NCBI RefSeq assembly: GCF_025024155.1
Contig: NW_026251805.1
Coordinates: 1 to 64,000, forward strand
Origin: Gamsiella multidivaricata
Lineage: Eukaryota > Mortierellomycota > Mortierellomycetes > Mortierellales > Mortierellaceae
DNA length: 64,000 nucleotides
Reading direction: 5' to 3'
The translations under genes were made by a program, and so were the position numbers. Shown in pieces: positions 1 to 13,823 of the stretch (position 1 is the first letter of the stretch; each line of letters opens with the position of its first letter). Under the pieces are notes generated by a model. That model was not told the origin of the DNA, ran no database searches, and saw only the letters and a program-made list of their open reading frames with translations.

Positions 1-41
1 GTCGATATTGTACTCGAAGCTGATCGTGCTAATAAATTAAA

Positions 42-465
42 GGAATAATCTATTTGACAACCCAGCCGAGTTGTTAATCTTATTTGGCAACCCCTGCACA
101 AACCCCATGTAAAACAAGACTCGTACCTTTTGCGAATTTCAAGTCGAAACAACGCGGCGAGAGGTTGAGAACCATTCCTTCCTCCACCTGGCACCCCATG
201 TAACCTTTTGCGACCTTGGGAGAAGCCTTCTTCATGACGGAAAACAGGATTTTATCGATGACGGACTCGGCGATGACGAAATGGGAAATCAGTTACATTA
301 TGGAGTCCTTTAAGAGACAGATGACGATCTAGCTTAAAGAGTCGGGGCCAGGTAACATAAGGACTACTGGCATAATCGACATTTAAAAAATGTTGGCCTT
401 ACATGGAGTTAGTATAGGGGTTGCCAAATAGCAGTGTCAACCCGGGTTGTCAAATAGATTATCCC
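42..465. mobile_element. MITE with ~22-bp terminal inverted repeats and 9-bp TSD
   Basis: The two ends are inverted copies. The left end starts GGAATAATCTATTTGACAAC at 42, and the right end read on the minus strand from 465 starts GGGATAATCTATTTGACAAC, with one mismatch over 22 bp. A second inverted block, ATTTGGCAACCCCT, follows further inside on both sides. The direct repeat TAAATTAAA flanks the element at 33-41 and 466-474 and is a likely 9-bp target-site duplication. No transposase reading frame is present. Terminal G-rich ends with a 9-bp duplication fit a non-autonomous Mutator-like element, but the superfamily is inferred. Confidence 0.8.
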
Positions 466-474
466 TAAATTAAA

Positions 475-2500
475 AGGCGGTGTAGGCTAGCTGCAGCATG
501 CATACAACAGTAGAATTTATGGCCGGATTCGTCCAAAGACAAAGAAAATGTACATCAACATCGCCAAGGACATAGCTCTTATGCCTTCAAAGTTCATTAC
601 ATTCGAGGGTTCATTCACCATCGTATCGACCGAGATAGGCCGCGCTTATTTCAACCATGACAATATTCCACGTTACAGACGAACGAAGCAATAATAGGTC
701 TGTTATAAAAGAAAAGGTATTAGAGTCAAACCATACAATGCCTAAATACTTCAGTATGTATGCGGGTAAAAAAAAGACAGAGCTGGAAGGCATTGGTACT
801 GATAGGAAGATAATGTCCTGTAAAACGAGCAGCTTCCAGAGCCTGTGGTAGGACCATCTATTCTACCTAGTCTGATTCAGGATAGAGTCGAGGTGGAATG
901 CGTTTGGTTCCTGCCAATTCGTAGCTACACTTTGCATAGATCGGTAGCAGTTGAAACTACGCAAGATATTCAATGAAAGAACTGGCTATGAATGACGCTA
1001 CAAGGTGGACGAATCTCTAGTACGAATCCCGTTGTGAGTTGATGAGACGGAGATGAAGGACGAAACGACAACGGCAAAAAGCGAGTTTCATTTGATCAGG
1101 TATCCCCAGCACTATAGATACGCTATCCACCTTGATGAGATGAAACGGTTCACTTATTGAATAAAAGGAGCGAAGAGGAAGAAAGAAAGAGCACACAAGG
1201 GTGGGCATTGCGACTAGGCGATACAAGAAAAAATCCTGTTTCACTGAAGGAAGCGACCCCAATGAGTAGCGAGAATACAAATAGTTTAATTGATGTTATC
1301 TCTGATGCTGATGGTCGCTAGGTTTGGTCTTATTGTTTAGCGAACTGTACATATGATTGTGTGAAGATGCTGTGCGCGCGTCTTTCACGGTAAGAAAATG
1401 AAGAGTTGTGACCAGTTCGACCTTCGTTGCCGTGATCAAACTCAAAATCCTAGCATTGGGCGCAGCCATTCGCATGGTTCACATTGCAGAGAAACTACCC
1501 TTGGATGCAGCAAGATGTAGGGGCGCATATAGAAGCCAGAAGCTGCAGCGGTAGCGGTAGTGAGGCGGTGCAAAGGCAATGGTGAGCTGGTGGATGCAAG
1601 CGCGTAGACTCCATGGCAGTGGCAGGAACCGTACATGTGACAACTATGCACGTCCTGTGACGAATATTGAGCGAGAATTGTGCTGCTTTCAACAATCTTA
1701 TTACTGACCGGCCCTTCCAAGATCCAAGTGCTTCCAAGCGGTATCTTAGCCTGACGCTCTTCATCCCATTGCGATAGGGAGCGATCGGCACATTGCTAGA
1801 CAGTGCTCTTGAACTTCACAGTCGCTGAGGATCGACACTTCCTTTTTGCGAGACACCCAGCGGTGGGCTGTGCGATGATGCTGGCTAAGACACATGTCGC
1901 AGACGAACCAACCTGCCCCAGCAAGGCTTTACCTAGAACGCTGTCAATGCTTTAAAGCGGCACTCGACATGTTTTATTGTACAGCTGAATTTTGTGTCAG
2001 GATGCTGGAAACTTGAATTGCAGCATTTATGCCTATTGTTTTCTTCCTGCTATTATTACACGCAACAGGTTCGATGAAAACATACTGAGGATATCCCAGA
2101 TGTGAGTGTTGTTCTACTATAAACTTGACGCCTTAGATCTCAATTTGAGTGCGCTGCATTTAGCCATATTATCGACCTCCATGCATAGCAAGATGGTCAA
2201 GACCATTCGTCTTCCTCGACACCCGCGAACGATTCCTTGTGCGTCTAATTGCAAGAGAAGGAGTAGAAGCAGGAGCTAGTATAGATGTTACCGACTAAAC
2301 GAGTTACCGGATAAAGGATACTTCGCGTAGTCAGAGGGCCTGTTCAATACGAATGCATACTTTGTGTAGAAGGGGTTGGATAGCGAAGATTGAATTCCAG
2401 AATTATTACAAAAGGTTTTGCACCATAACACAGAGATACCATGCTTTAAATAATGATCAAATGCAGAATGTTTATTGTGTAGCTTCAGATGTTGAATCAG
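475..2500. other. Intergenic, no supported gene
   Basis: About 2 kb between the MITE and the 3' end of UTP10. Only short overlapping frames are present, and none has recognisable composition, splice structure or motif. I saw no tRNA or long repeat by eye. The last few hundred bases probably hold the UTP10 3' untranslated region. Confidence 0.6.
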
Positions 2501-5500
2501 TTAGTGAAAATACTTTTGCAAACTTCCTCCGAGATAGACTTCAATATCTGCAATGACCTGTTGTGTCAAGGCCTCAACATCGTGATCATCGTCCTCCATG
2601 AGCTCCGCCAAGAATGGAATCGTCTCGGGCAATAGGATCAGGAACTCTTCGCCGAGACGCTTGTAGAACTCTTGTAAGACCTTCAATGCTGAGATGCGGA
2701 TGTGCTTGTTATCCTCACGCGTCTTGAGCAGGACCTGGTAGTTCAAAGGCTTCCAGAGCGCATCATTGGAAAGCGTGACAGCCAGCTGACCCAGGCATGG
2801 GACCAACCATGTGTTCATCCTGTTCTCGTACGACTTCCATTCGGCGCCAGTTTCTTTTTCGGCAGCCTCCAAATTTGAAGTCACCAGAAGCTGATCTACC
2901 AAGGGATGAAGCAGCTTCTCGAAGCGGTCCGCATTCCAGAGTCCATCGTTATCGTGCAAGAAGCACTTCTGAAGCGATGACACCATCCAAGGCCAGAGCT
3001 CGTCCATCTCTCTCGATTTGGTCGCTGCCTTCTTGGTATTGTCCTCATCCATATTGTCGCTATCGTTGTCCTCGTATGATGATGAGATCTTGACCGCCTC
3101 GGCATAGCCCGTTAGGGCCTCAATCACGTTGTCGACGACATATCCGTAGTAAGGGGCGACAATCGACTTGAGCTGCTCCAAGAGCGAGTTCATCAACTTG
3201 TAGAAGAAGACAAGACGGTCCTGCATATCCTTGAATGAACCCTTGGCGACTTGCAGCTCAGTTGTAGCCCAATCAAGAGTCTTGAGGAACAAGGGCTTGA
3301 ACAACGTCTCGTTTAACTTCATGACTAGCTTCATGAATGCCTCGATCACTGCGTCCTCTACAGCAGCAATGCTGACAAACTTGCTCTTGTCCTGCTGACC
3401 GCGAATGACACGGCGGTAATCAAACGCGCCCAAGAAAAATTTGAAGATCTGCTTGTAGTGCACCGCGATAACGTCGCGAGGCATAGCCTGCACAGTCTGG
3501 CTGACCAGATCGAACAGCGCCAAGAGCGAGTCCTTGCCGTCCTTGACCGCGGTCTCATAGTATCCAAGCACAGGCGGGAGCAAGGTACGTGGTTGGATAT
3601 GGATCGACATTTCTGTAAGCAATCTCTTGTTCTTGTCCAGGATCTGAAGCTTTGAGGCATCGCTACCTTCGTATCCCGTCAGAACTGGATGCAGCGTGCT
3701 GGCAAGAATCTTGGTTACATAAGGACTGACGAACTGGGGCAGGACCCTGATCAACGTCTCGAGATGCGAGACCACTGCTAGTTGGAGCAGCACGGAGTTG
3801 TTGTATCGACTGGACTTGCTATTATCGGCTCCAGCTGCGGCAGCTGCGGCAGCGTTGGTGCTGACTAGTGTGCCACCAAGAATTGAGAGGACAACAGGCA
3901 TAAACTTGGGCAAGAAAGGTACCATACGGATACCAAGTTCCTGGCTCATGAATGTGAGACAAACCAGGCACGAAGCCTTGACCTGCTCGTTAGGATGCTG
4001 CAGTCCACTAGATCCAATGATGACGGGCACGATCTTGGTGATCTCTGCGGGGTGAGATGCACCAAACTGACGAACAATGGTCGAGAGGCAGAGCAATGCG
4101 GTCTGCTTATTGATCGCCACCTCCTCGGCAGTGGCGCCTTCGATTTGATCGACCTCAACAGCCTTCTTCAAGTCTTCACTCACAGCGACGACCATATTCT
4201 GATAGACCGCAGGCACCGCAGCGGGGCTTCCAGGGACGTTCGAGATCTTTTGGTTGAAGAGGACCATGGCCTTGCGACGAATCGTGACGTCCTTGTGAAC
4301 AAACAGCGCCACCATGATCTTGATAAACGACGGCAATGACAGGAGAATGTGGACCTTGTCCAGGACATCATAAGTGACCTTAATAATGCCACGCCAAAAC
4401 TTGATCACAACAGCCGAGGGTTCCTTGCGTGTGACCAGAGTGTTGACAAAAGCTGTAAAAGTTCCCACTAGGGTCAATAGACGCTCCGCCAGCTGAAGAT
4501 AGTAACTCTCGAGGACAGTCTCGGCAGAAGAGTCGATATTGGTCTGTGTCAGAATCTTGGACAAAAACGATTTGGCAGTCATAACATTAGAGCTGAACGT
4601 CAAGACAGATAGCTTGAACTGGCGGATCTGTTTGTTGTTGTGCGTGCTAATAAAGTCCAGTGAAAATGGAAAGAAAAAACAACAACCATTTGTTAGAACT
4701 AATGACAAGGGTATATTAACACATGCCCCATAGAAACGCAGAAAATATCATACCTGAGGTCAAAGAGATGTTCCTCCATGTCAACATCGCCGCCTTCCGC
4801 AGGTTTCTCGTTAGGCACAGCCTGGATGACATCCATCAACGCGATCACAGACTTCATCTGAACAATAGCTGAAAATTGGTTCGAAAGCGCTAGAGCAAAC
4901 TCGCTCAAAGAGTCTGCCTCGGTCTGATGGCCCTTGCTGGCCCTCTCAGTGTACTTTTCGATTGTCATGCAAATCACCGCATGCAAGAAATCCCCCTCGC
5001 CCAGGGTGCTAATGAGTACTGAGAAGAGTCGGAGACGGCGGTGCTTGGGGATGTGGAACAGTGCGTCGATAAAGACCTTGATGATAGGACGGACTTGCAT
5101 GACCAGACTCTGGCTTTCGACGCTCTGCCGGCGATGGGCAGCGACCAATGGCGGAATAATCTTCTCCAAGGTTTGCTGGATAACATGAAAACTATAGTTG
5201 TCATCCTGGCGCAGCACATTAGCACCCATGAAGGTGAACACGGGCATGATGTTGTGGAGGACCTTCTCGGGATACAGTGTGGCAATGGCCGCCATAAGCA
5301 GGAGTGCTTGATTGTGAGTCTGAGGGTTGCCTGTGGCACGGATACAGTTGACAACCAAATCCACGCGCAAAATGCCCTCGTCCAGCTTGCCGGCGTTGGC
5401 GCCAGATTCAGCATCCCGAACAAAACTCGTCAGGCTCGACAGCATCAGCTGGTTGATATATTCGATAGAGATAGGGGTGTTGTTGAGGTCGGAGTTCATG

Positions 5501-8500
5501 ATCGTAGAAAGTAACTCGAACAGGGGTGTCACCAGCTTGCTAGTCTCTGTAACATCCTTGTACTCGAGCAGCTCCAGGACAGAGACGAGACGATGAAGTG
5601 CTTCAACGATGGCACCGGGGGCAGATGGATCAACAGGAGCCTTGCGCTGACGCTTCGAATTGTTTTCTTCATCGACCATGGCCTCCTGCACCAGGCTAGA
5701 CTGGATCGTCGCCAACTCATAGATGACAAGGTCACTGCTGATAGAGACATCGCGAAGAACCTGCTTCACGACACGGACGGTCTCCTGGGGAGCGTTGGTG
5801 GCCAAGTCGATCAAGACCACAAAGATGTCGCGCTGAAGAGATGTGCTGAGGCCATCGAAAAAGCGGCTGTTGACCTGGCTCAAAGCGAGGCGGCGGAAGG
5901 ATGAGCTCGATTCCTCAGTGTCGGTATTGATTCCTGCAGTGTTGTCTAGCTTGAGCAGCTGTAGGAACGCATTCCTGTACTTTCCAGATTTGCCCTCCAA
6001 GAGAGACGACGTTTCGGGCGAGAAGCAACGAACAAGATAGCGAGCCAGCTCAGTGTTAACGTCGTCTACATTTTGTCCAACAAAAGTCGACTGCACAAGG
6101 GAGTCGATCAGGGGCAGAAGCATCTTCAGTTTGGTGAGTGAGGTGACGCCATCCAGCAGCTGGAGTAGCTCGACTCGGCTGCTAGTACGCTCGAACGCAA
6201 GAACGTGAGAAAGAATGAACGAGACAATCGAGTCCTTGGTCGAGGCGGTAGTCTTGGGTTCGTTTGCGATATGGTTCAGGGTCTCGGCGAAATATTTGGT
6301 GAGATAGCTTCCATCGGTGATGAATTCCTCGCGAGACTTGAGTAATGTTGTCAAGAAAGACGAGGCCTGCTCCGACATCAGGAACTCCAGTTTATCCGAG
6401 GTCTTGCCATAGAACGTGTCAAACTTAAAGATGTTCATGGCCATGTTCTTGCCTTTCTTGCCGGTGGTCTTGACCTTGGGATAAAATGAGGCAATAGTGC
6501 CAAGGCATGCAACAGCGGTCTCGCGCATGGCCTTGATGGGGTTGCCCAATGCCATCAGGAGGGTAGGGATCACAACTTGGAAGTCAGGAGCATCTGCGTC
6601 TGCATGCTTGGCGAAGGCCTGGAGGTTGGCGCTGGCGATCTGAATAGAGCGGACCTGAACAAGAGCCGGGGCAGTAGAGTCGGTCCAAAGGTTGCATAGG
6701 AACTCGATCGAATCGGATGTAAAGTGAATCTCGAACAGTTTCTCAATCATCTGCTCGTATGGCTCCATAATGATAGTGCCCACAAAAGTCTTGTACATCG
6801 ATAGAAGAATCGAACCATACTCAGACAGAGGCTCAGCAGACAGCCAAGGAACAATCGACTTGCTGGGCTTCTTCAGATCGGAGACGATGCTCAACAGAGA
6901 GAAATGAATAGCGGAAACCTCAGTCGAAGGCGTCCATGACTTTGTGACGATTTGGGTGAGCAACTCCTTTGAGGGCCGACCGTCCTTGACTTCGGCTTTT
7001 AAGGCTTTAGTGGCGAGCGAATGGGACTTGAGGACACGGAGGAGCACTGGGAGATAGTGACTGACAACCTTGATCTGCTGCTCCGCGCCAAGCTGATGAA
7101 CTGTGCTGGTGATGACAAAGATGGACAGAAGTCGGAAAGCGGCATTACCGCTCTTGAGTCCTTGAAGGTAAACATCCAATCCCTCCGACATGCTGCGGTG
7201 AGACACTAAGTTGGACGCGAGTGTTTTGATCAAAGCCATATCGGCAGAAACCATAGCATCAGCACTGGGCGAGGCGTCCTCATTGGTAAGATCTTTGATA
7301 ACACTTGACACGTTCTTCAACAGTGGTTCGCTCTTCAGGCCAGAAGAAGGAATTTTGGAAATCAGTGCCATGCTGGCCTTGTAGAAATCCTTGACCAGCA
7401 ACAGGTGTCCGAGAACGATGGCGAGAACGTTGTCCTGGAGATCCTTATTGTCAGTGAGGAAGGTAGTCAACAGGTAGACTAGGCAGTGACGACGTGTTGC
7501 CCGGGTACTGCTGGGTGCCGTCACAACGCCCACCAGGCCGTTGAGCAGGTCCTGGGGCGCGACAAAATGCTTCAAGCCATCCATGTCCAAAACCTGTTGG
7601 ACGATTCTCTCATCGTCATCCTGAAGGCGAGCGAGCAACGTATCCCTGACAAAAGTATCCTCATTATTCAGGTTGGCAAGTTTCGATGACTTTTCAATCA
7701 AAATCTCGTTCAGCTTTTTGACGGCAAGAAGACGAATGGAAGCCTCTGCATGGTTGACACTGAGAAACAAGGTTGTGTTGGATCCCTTCAAGGGTTGATG
7801 GCGAGTTCCGTGAAAGACTTTAGAGATAAAAGCGTAGAGATGGGAATGCGTCTTTGTGTGCTGCTCCCCTTTGGCTTCCTCCAGCTTGGCTTGCAGGGCG
7901 GCGTCCAGATCCTTAGAGTAGTGCTGATGCAGAACGTGCAAGATCGACAAAGCATGTTCGTTCAGCTCCGCCGTATCGTTCTGCTTACGCTCCGCGAGAT
8001 AGAGATCCAGGATGGCAGAACAAACACCGTATACTATAGAGGATGGTAGACGCTCCTGCTTTAAAATACTGTTGAGGACGCGCGAGTAATTCTCGTGCCT
8101 TGAGGAATGTTTTGAAAGGGCGGTCAGGAAGGGGTAGAGGAATCGCTGGGCGCTGTACTTTTGAAGGAGCGAGATAATGACAGTGTCGATGCCTTCAATT
8201 CTTGACAAATTCCTAAAGGCCTCCTCAGGAAACTCCTCAAAAGTCTCTTGTGTTTGGCAGATGTGGACCAGGCAGAGCAGCATTTGAGACGGATTGACGT
8301 AGCTGGAAGTCATCGTGGCGAACAAGGATGAGAGGACCTCGTATGTCAGGGTAGCGCGCTCTGAAATTTGCGAGATGATCATATACGAGGCAATCTAACA
8401 TGGATAGGGTAAGGCAAAAGAATGTCAGCACAGAATGCTTGTCTCAATCTCAAGTTGCCCCTTTGTACTGTGCAAGGTCCAGCATCGTCAATGGCATTTT

Positions 8501-9485
8501 TAGTTATCCATAACATACCTGGTACTCTGGGTATCCCTTGGCTTTTAATCCCTCCAAGATGTATGGAAATATGGCGGTTAAAACGTCGTCTGTGATAACT
8601 GGCAAGAAGGCGATGTACTGCAGTATGATTGCGGTGTAGAAGGAGAGCAAGGTTTTGAAGGCTGTGCGACGGGATACAGCCTGAAGAACGGTTTCGCAGA
8701 CGAACTCGACAATTGAACGGTCCTTTAGCATGTTCTGAACCAGTATTGTCCTATCCAATGGTTGTTTTGACTTGCGAATAGGCCGCAGAAATGACCATCG
8801 ACTAGTCTCACTAAAACGTTTGGCAGCAAAAATGGGTACGTATTGTTAATATCCGATAAAACATTGTCACATATGGCCACATGCCGAACAGTTCTGTGAC
8901 AAACTATTGGAAAAAGTAATGTCCGCGACCAACGTACCTGATCTGGAGAAGGGAGACCATGGTGACAAAGAGCGCGGTCTCGTGGTATGGGAGGATGGCG
9001 TGAAGGATGGCATCGACGTTAAACTCATGGATACGGAATCGACGGATGAGCCACTCGAGTGCCTTTCCTGCAGGCTTCAGCAGGAAGTATGGCGACAATT
9101 GGCGAAGAAACAATGTGATGCTCTCATCCAGCTTGACGTTATCTTCCTTTGTCTGTAGTCATCAGTAAATATGTCGCGTTAGTGAAGAATCCCATTGTTA
9201 AAGATTATTGACAAAGTTTTCAAAAAGACGCTGTACCTGAAGGACTCTGTCAACGTTCTTCATGGACTCTGAGAACAGGGTCTTCTCAAAAGCTGAGAAC
9301 TTTGGATCGAGTTGCTTCAACTCCGCGATACCATTAACACCGATCGAGTAGATTGTATCGATGTCATAGTCGGCAGCCTGCTTTGAGTCGAAAAGGAAGG
9401 ACGCGCGATGCTTGGCAGCCCTCTCGGATCCCCGGTTAGCGTCCGCTGTGCCAATCTTTCTAAGCTGCTGGGTTAACGAAGACAT
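2501..9485 (-). CDS. UTP10: U3 snoRNP / SSU processome protein UTP10 (HEATR1)
   Basis: A very large HEAT-repeat protein of the nucleolar small-subunit processome, needed for pre-18S rRNA processing and linked to rDNA transcription by its t-UTP role. Five exons are inferred: 9485-9237, 9152-8938, 8810-8519, 8394-4754 and 4646-2501, giving 2180 residues (yeast 1769, human about 2144). The N-terminus MSSLTQQLRKIG and the block SPYFLLKPAGKALEWLIRRF are diagnostic. A BP28CT-type C-terminal domain lies near residues 1880-2030 and contains FFYKLMNSLLEQLKSIVAP. All junctions are GT-AG and keep frame; the join LFDL|STHNNK at the last intron is family-conserved. An alternative start three codons upstream (9494) is possible. 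It diverges from TRAP1. Confidence 0.95.
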
Positions 9486-9941
9486 GCTCGGCATATAGTG
9501 GAATATTAAACTGAGGGGACGCAACAAAAAAAAAAAAAGGGAAATATAAAAAAAATGCAATCGAAATGAATATGGAGTTGAATGCGGTATGAAATGCAAT
9601 GAGTAAGAGTGATAGAGTATGTGTTTTAGACGGAGAGGAGTGAACAGGCAACGCTCTCGTCAAGAAAGGGATGGAGGGACAGAGAAGGGGAGAGAGAAAA
9701 GTGAAGCAAGCTCTACGTCTATACACACACACAAAAAAAAAAAAAAAATGTTTACTCTAACGAGCAAGCCACCACCGCCGTGACGATCAGCAGTCACCGA
9801 CAGGGCTTACCAGGCGGAGTCCATCGAACTTCACAGAAAATATCTCCGGAACTCCTCCTTCGCTCATATCGCATTACTTTTGCTCCGCATCTTCACGCAT
9901 ATCTTAAACCTTTGGTACTTTGACCAAATATAAGTATTCCA
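9486..9941. promoter_or_regulatory. Bidirectional promoter between UTP10 and TRAP1
   Basis: This is 456 bp between two divergent start codons. It holds an A-rich tract near 9526-9555 and an (AC)n run passing into poly(A) at about 9722-9749. I see no convincing TATA box and no perfect heat-shock element. Confidence 0.5.
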
Positions 9942-12537
9942 ATGCTGCGCTCACTCGCCAAAACCGCCTTGACGGCCCGGGCTCGCCTGACCAGCTCTGT
10001 GTCTGGCCCTGTTGCCAGAGTATGAAGTCGTCTATGCTCTTGCATATTCAGCTGTTGGTTTCCAACACATTATGTCTCAAGCTGCTAACATAAGTAAACC
10101 TATATTTTTTAATCTATCTAGACGTGCCACTCCACTGTTCTTCGCGCCACTGTCATCCCTATCGGTCGCAAGTCCGTCAATATGATGTACAACTCGATCC
10201 GTACCTTCACCACCGAGACCAGCAGCGACCAGGACGAACAGCAGGAAAAAATCATTGGAGAGACCAAGAAGAAGACCTTTCAAGCAGAAACTCGCAAGCT
10301 GCTTGACATTGTCACACACTCGCTCTACTCTGAAAAGGAGGTGTTTGTTAGGTATGCTATAACAGCCATTGATATAGTATTGGCCATCCTCCTTGTGAAA
10401 GGTATGAGCGGCTGAAGACCTAACCTTGTCTCTTGAAAAATATGTATGGACTACAATAGGGAGTTGGTATCCAATGCCTCGGACGCTTTGGAGAAGCTCC
10501 GTCATTCTCAACTGACAGACTCGAGCCTCGATGCCGGAAAGCCTCTCGAAATCCACATTTCAGTCGACGAGACCAAGAACACATTCACAATCCAGGATTA
10601 TGGTATCGGTATGACAGAAGAAGAGGCCATTTCCAACCTGGGAACCATTGCCAGATCTGGATCCAAGGCCTTTCTGGAGAACTTGGAGGACAAGGGTGTT
10701 GCTGGATCGACCAAGGATAAGATCATTGGACAATTCGGCGTTGGATTCTACTCAGCTGTAAGTACATTGAAATTTCATAGTTGCGCTACAGAGATGTTTT
10801 CCTCGCACTTGGATCCATATTTAAGTACTACGATCTGCCTATTTTTGTCTGCATGACCGTAGTTCATGGTAGGATCCGAGATCAAGGTGTACACTCGCTC
10901 GGCTAAGCCTGGATCAAAGGGATACTGCTGGACCTCTGACGGCTCTGGATCGTATGAGATCGCGGAGGCCGAGAATGTTGCCGTCGGTACAAAGATCGTC
11001 ATTACCCTTAGAGATGAGTGCAAGGAGTATGCAAAGGAAGCCCTTATCGAGTCTATCATCAAAAAGTACTCCAACTTTGTTGACTATCCCGTCCACCTCA
11101 ACAACAAAAAAATCAATGCCGTGCAGCCTCTCTGGACCAAGGATAAGAGCGAAATTTCGGATCAGGAACACACTGAGTTTTATCGCTATATTGCCGGCGC
11201 TTGGGACAACCCTCAATTCAAACTGGTTTACAAGACGGACTCGCCTCTCGCCATCAGCAGTTTGCTGTACATCCCTCAGCGGCACATGGAGGTCTTGGGC
11301 ATGCAGAGAGAGGAGCCCGGAGTCAGTTTGTATTCTCGCAAGGTCATGATCCAGGCCAAGTCCAAAGCGCTTTTACCAGAGTGGCTCCGATTTGTAAAGG
11401 GAGTGGTTGACTGTGAAGATTTGCCCCTGAATGTCTCGCGTGAGCTGCTGCAGGACCAGTCTCTTTCAAAGTTGCGCCAAGTCTTGACCGGCCGTGTGAT
11501 CAAATGGCTGGAGAATGAGTCCAAGTCAGATCCTACGACCTACAATAATTTCTTTGAAGAATTTGGTAACTTTATTAAGGAGGGCGTCTGTACCGAGAGC
11601 GAGAGCAACCGGGCGAATGTGGCCAAGCTGCTGCGGTACGAGAGCAGTGTCGGCAAGCCAGGCGAAGTCTTCAGCCTAAAGGAATACATCGATCGTATGA
11701 AGGAAGGACAGGAAAATATTTACTACTCTTGCGTGCCCAAGCGCAAGTTTGCGGAGGAGAGCCCCTACTTCGAGGAGTTCAAGGAAAAAGGTGTCGAGGT
11801 TTTGTTCTTGTACGACACTGTAGACGAGTTCGTTGTCAATAATCTGCGCCAGGTTGGACAACACAAGTTGGTGTCGATCGATGCTGCCGATATCAAGGAT
11901 ACGGTCTTCGACAATGACTCCAAGAGTGACTCCAATGACAGTAACGCTTCAAAGGAGGAGGCCTTGAGCAAGGAGGAGGCTAAGCTTGAGGCAGAGAACA
12001 TTGCAGACTGGTTCCGCCAGACACTCGGAATGCAGGTTCGTAAGGTCGATGTGTCGAAGCGCCATATGAGCCATCCAGCCGTCGTCACAGAGCACGACTC
12101 GCCAGCTGTCCGCAAGATGATGGCCATGATGTCAGGGGCTGCGAAGGTTGGCGAGGATAACCTACCACCGACTCCAACCAGCCTGGAGATCAATGTCAAC
12201 CACCCCATCATCAAGAAGGTCTGGTCGATCAAGTCCCAGAACCCCGAGTTCGCTAAGCAAATTGCTGAGCAGGTATACGACATGCCTCTATTCTCATGCA
12301 TTGTATGTGTTGCAGATGTCCGTTTTCCTGTTGTTAATATCTCTGCACTTTTGCATTCGCTGTTAGATCTACGATAACGCGTTGATCGCCGCCGGAGTAC
12401 TGGATGATCCTCGCTCGATGCTTAAGCGTCTGAACACCATCATGGAGGCTTCTCTTTCTGCCTCTGATGCGTCAAAGTCTAAGAGCACTGTCATGCAACC
12501 AAAGATGATTGAAGTCGTCGAGGGCGAGAAAGTATAA
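9942..12537 (+). CDS. TRAP1: Mitochondrial Hsp90 chaperone TRAP1 (Hsp75)
   Basis: ATP-dependent Hsp90-family chaperone of the mitochondrial matrix. Exons 9942-10019, 10122-10351, 10460-10757, 10863-12272 and 12367-12537 give 728 residues (human 704). The start [16 protein letters not shown] is an Arg-rich amphipathic presequence without acids. The GHKL ATPase motifs follow: [13 protein letters not shown] near 104-116, [16 protein letters not shown] near 145-165 and [10 protein letters not shown] near 193-202. The middle-domain segment [19 protein letters not shown] and the dimerisation tail [17 protein letters not shown] are present. There is no MEEVD tail, as expected for an organellar Hsp90. 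The last intron interrupts the family-conserved [12 protein letters not shown]. Assignment to TRAP1 rather than cytosolic Hsp90 rests on the presequence and on closeness to bacterial HtpG-like motifs. Confidence 0.95.
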
Positions 12538-12655
12538 TGTTATCTCTTGCTCCATCTAAGTTCTAAGACTCAATTTTTTGTAACAAGAGATAATGAATGA
12601 CACAGCTCTTTTTCATCTCCCACTGTGTCCACGCTGCCGCTCCACACGGCGCTTA

Positions 12656-12710
12656 GTGTTGTTGTTACTGCTGTTATTGCTGCTGTTGTTGCTGCTGTTA
12701 TTGCTGTGGA
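12656..12710. repeat. (TTG/CTG) trinucleotide repeat
   Basis: An imperfect run of TTG, CTG and TTA triplets 118 bp after the TRAP1 stop codon. It opens an 85-codon frame with a poly-Leu stretch, which I treat as an artefact of the repeat. It probably lies in the TRAP1 3' flank. Confidence 0.7.
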
Positions 12711-13765
12711 CGCGTCAGCTCCGGAGGCCACTCTTGGCGCTCTACATGACAGAGGGCGGCGCGAGCCATATTATGGCCAGCGTTATGGTCTCGATATCTG
12801 TCCTAATTGCATTGTTGGCACTTGATGACCCGACCTTCAACTTTTCCTAATGCATCGCACTGGCAACATATTATAAGAGTCCTCTATTCATCAGCACGGA
12901 CTATGAGCTTGCTGTGGGCCAGGTCTAGCGGACTAAACGAGATCAATACTCACAAATGAAACTGCTGTGCGCAACTTGGCCGAACTTTAAATGAGTATGG
13001 AACGAATGTTAGATGGAGATACAATAGGATTACAGGATATAATGCCGCCGTTGTAGGCAGGGCAGATAATGAGAAAATTAAGTGGGGAGCAGGATGAAGA
13101 CGACAGACGAGAATGTGAGGATAGGAAAGAGTGGGGGGCGAGAGACTTTTATGGGTGTTGTAGGCGAGTCTGAACGACCACGCTCCTAAAGAATGCCACC
13201 CCCAGCATGTATCCTTTTAGGGCACAGTGGTAACGACAAAGCACCGATTGCCAATCATTGTCTCAGCGTCCACGGTTCTCTCTGTGGATCCTCCCCTCTT
13301 TATCGCCGATGTTGCTTGGCGAATCTGTAGACGCCTACAGACCATTCCAGATGTGGATCCATTTTGCATAGATAGATGGAAGGTCTTGTCCGAACCTTAC
13401 TCTGCAGTTATCTAATATTTGCTTTCCTCTGATACAAAGCACACATTTTCTATGTGCCCATTTAAACCTCTAGTGAGCTTCTATCTACCTCTGGATTGTC
13501 CTTGTCACTTTTGCTGTTGATTCCTTCTATCTCCTTACTCTTCACATCCAAATTCCTCAGGTTGGAGGTCTTTTTGGATGTGCAACGCCTCTCAGTTACT
13601 GCCTCTTATAACAATATCAAGCAGCGCCTCCGACGAGCACCTCCGATTATTACTTACTAAGTAAGGCGCATGAGATAGACCTCATTGTAGAGAGTAGCTG
13701 TTGAGACTGATAAAGATATTACATCCAAAGGCGAGAATATAATATTTAGGATCAGTGCCTTGGTC
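12711..13765. other. Intergenic, nothing recognised
   Basis: About 1 kb downstream of TRAP1 with no conserved motif, tRNA or convincing reading frame. Confidence 0.5.
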
Positions 13766-13773
13766 TATAAAAA
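13766..13773 (+). promoter_or_regulatory. TATA-like box of the decayed secreted-protein gene
   Basis: TATAAAAA lies 58 bp before the ATG that opens a signal-peptide-like frame at 13824. It supports the idea that a gene once started here. Confidence 0.35.
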
Positions 13774-13823
13774 TAATAAACGGGTGTGCTTCGTATTATG
13801 ATATTCGCGTCGCCTGAGCATCG

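Noticed and set aside
12593..12850. 85-codon frame with a poly-Leu run
   Set aside because: It is generated by the trinucleotide repeat after TRAP1 and has no supporting context.
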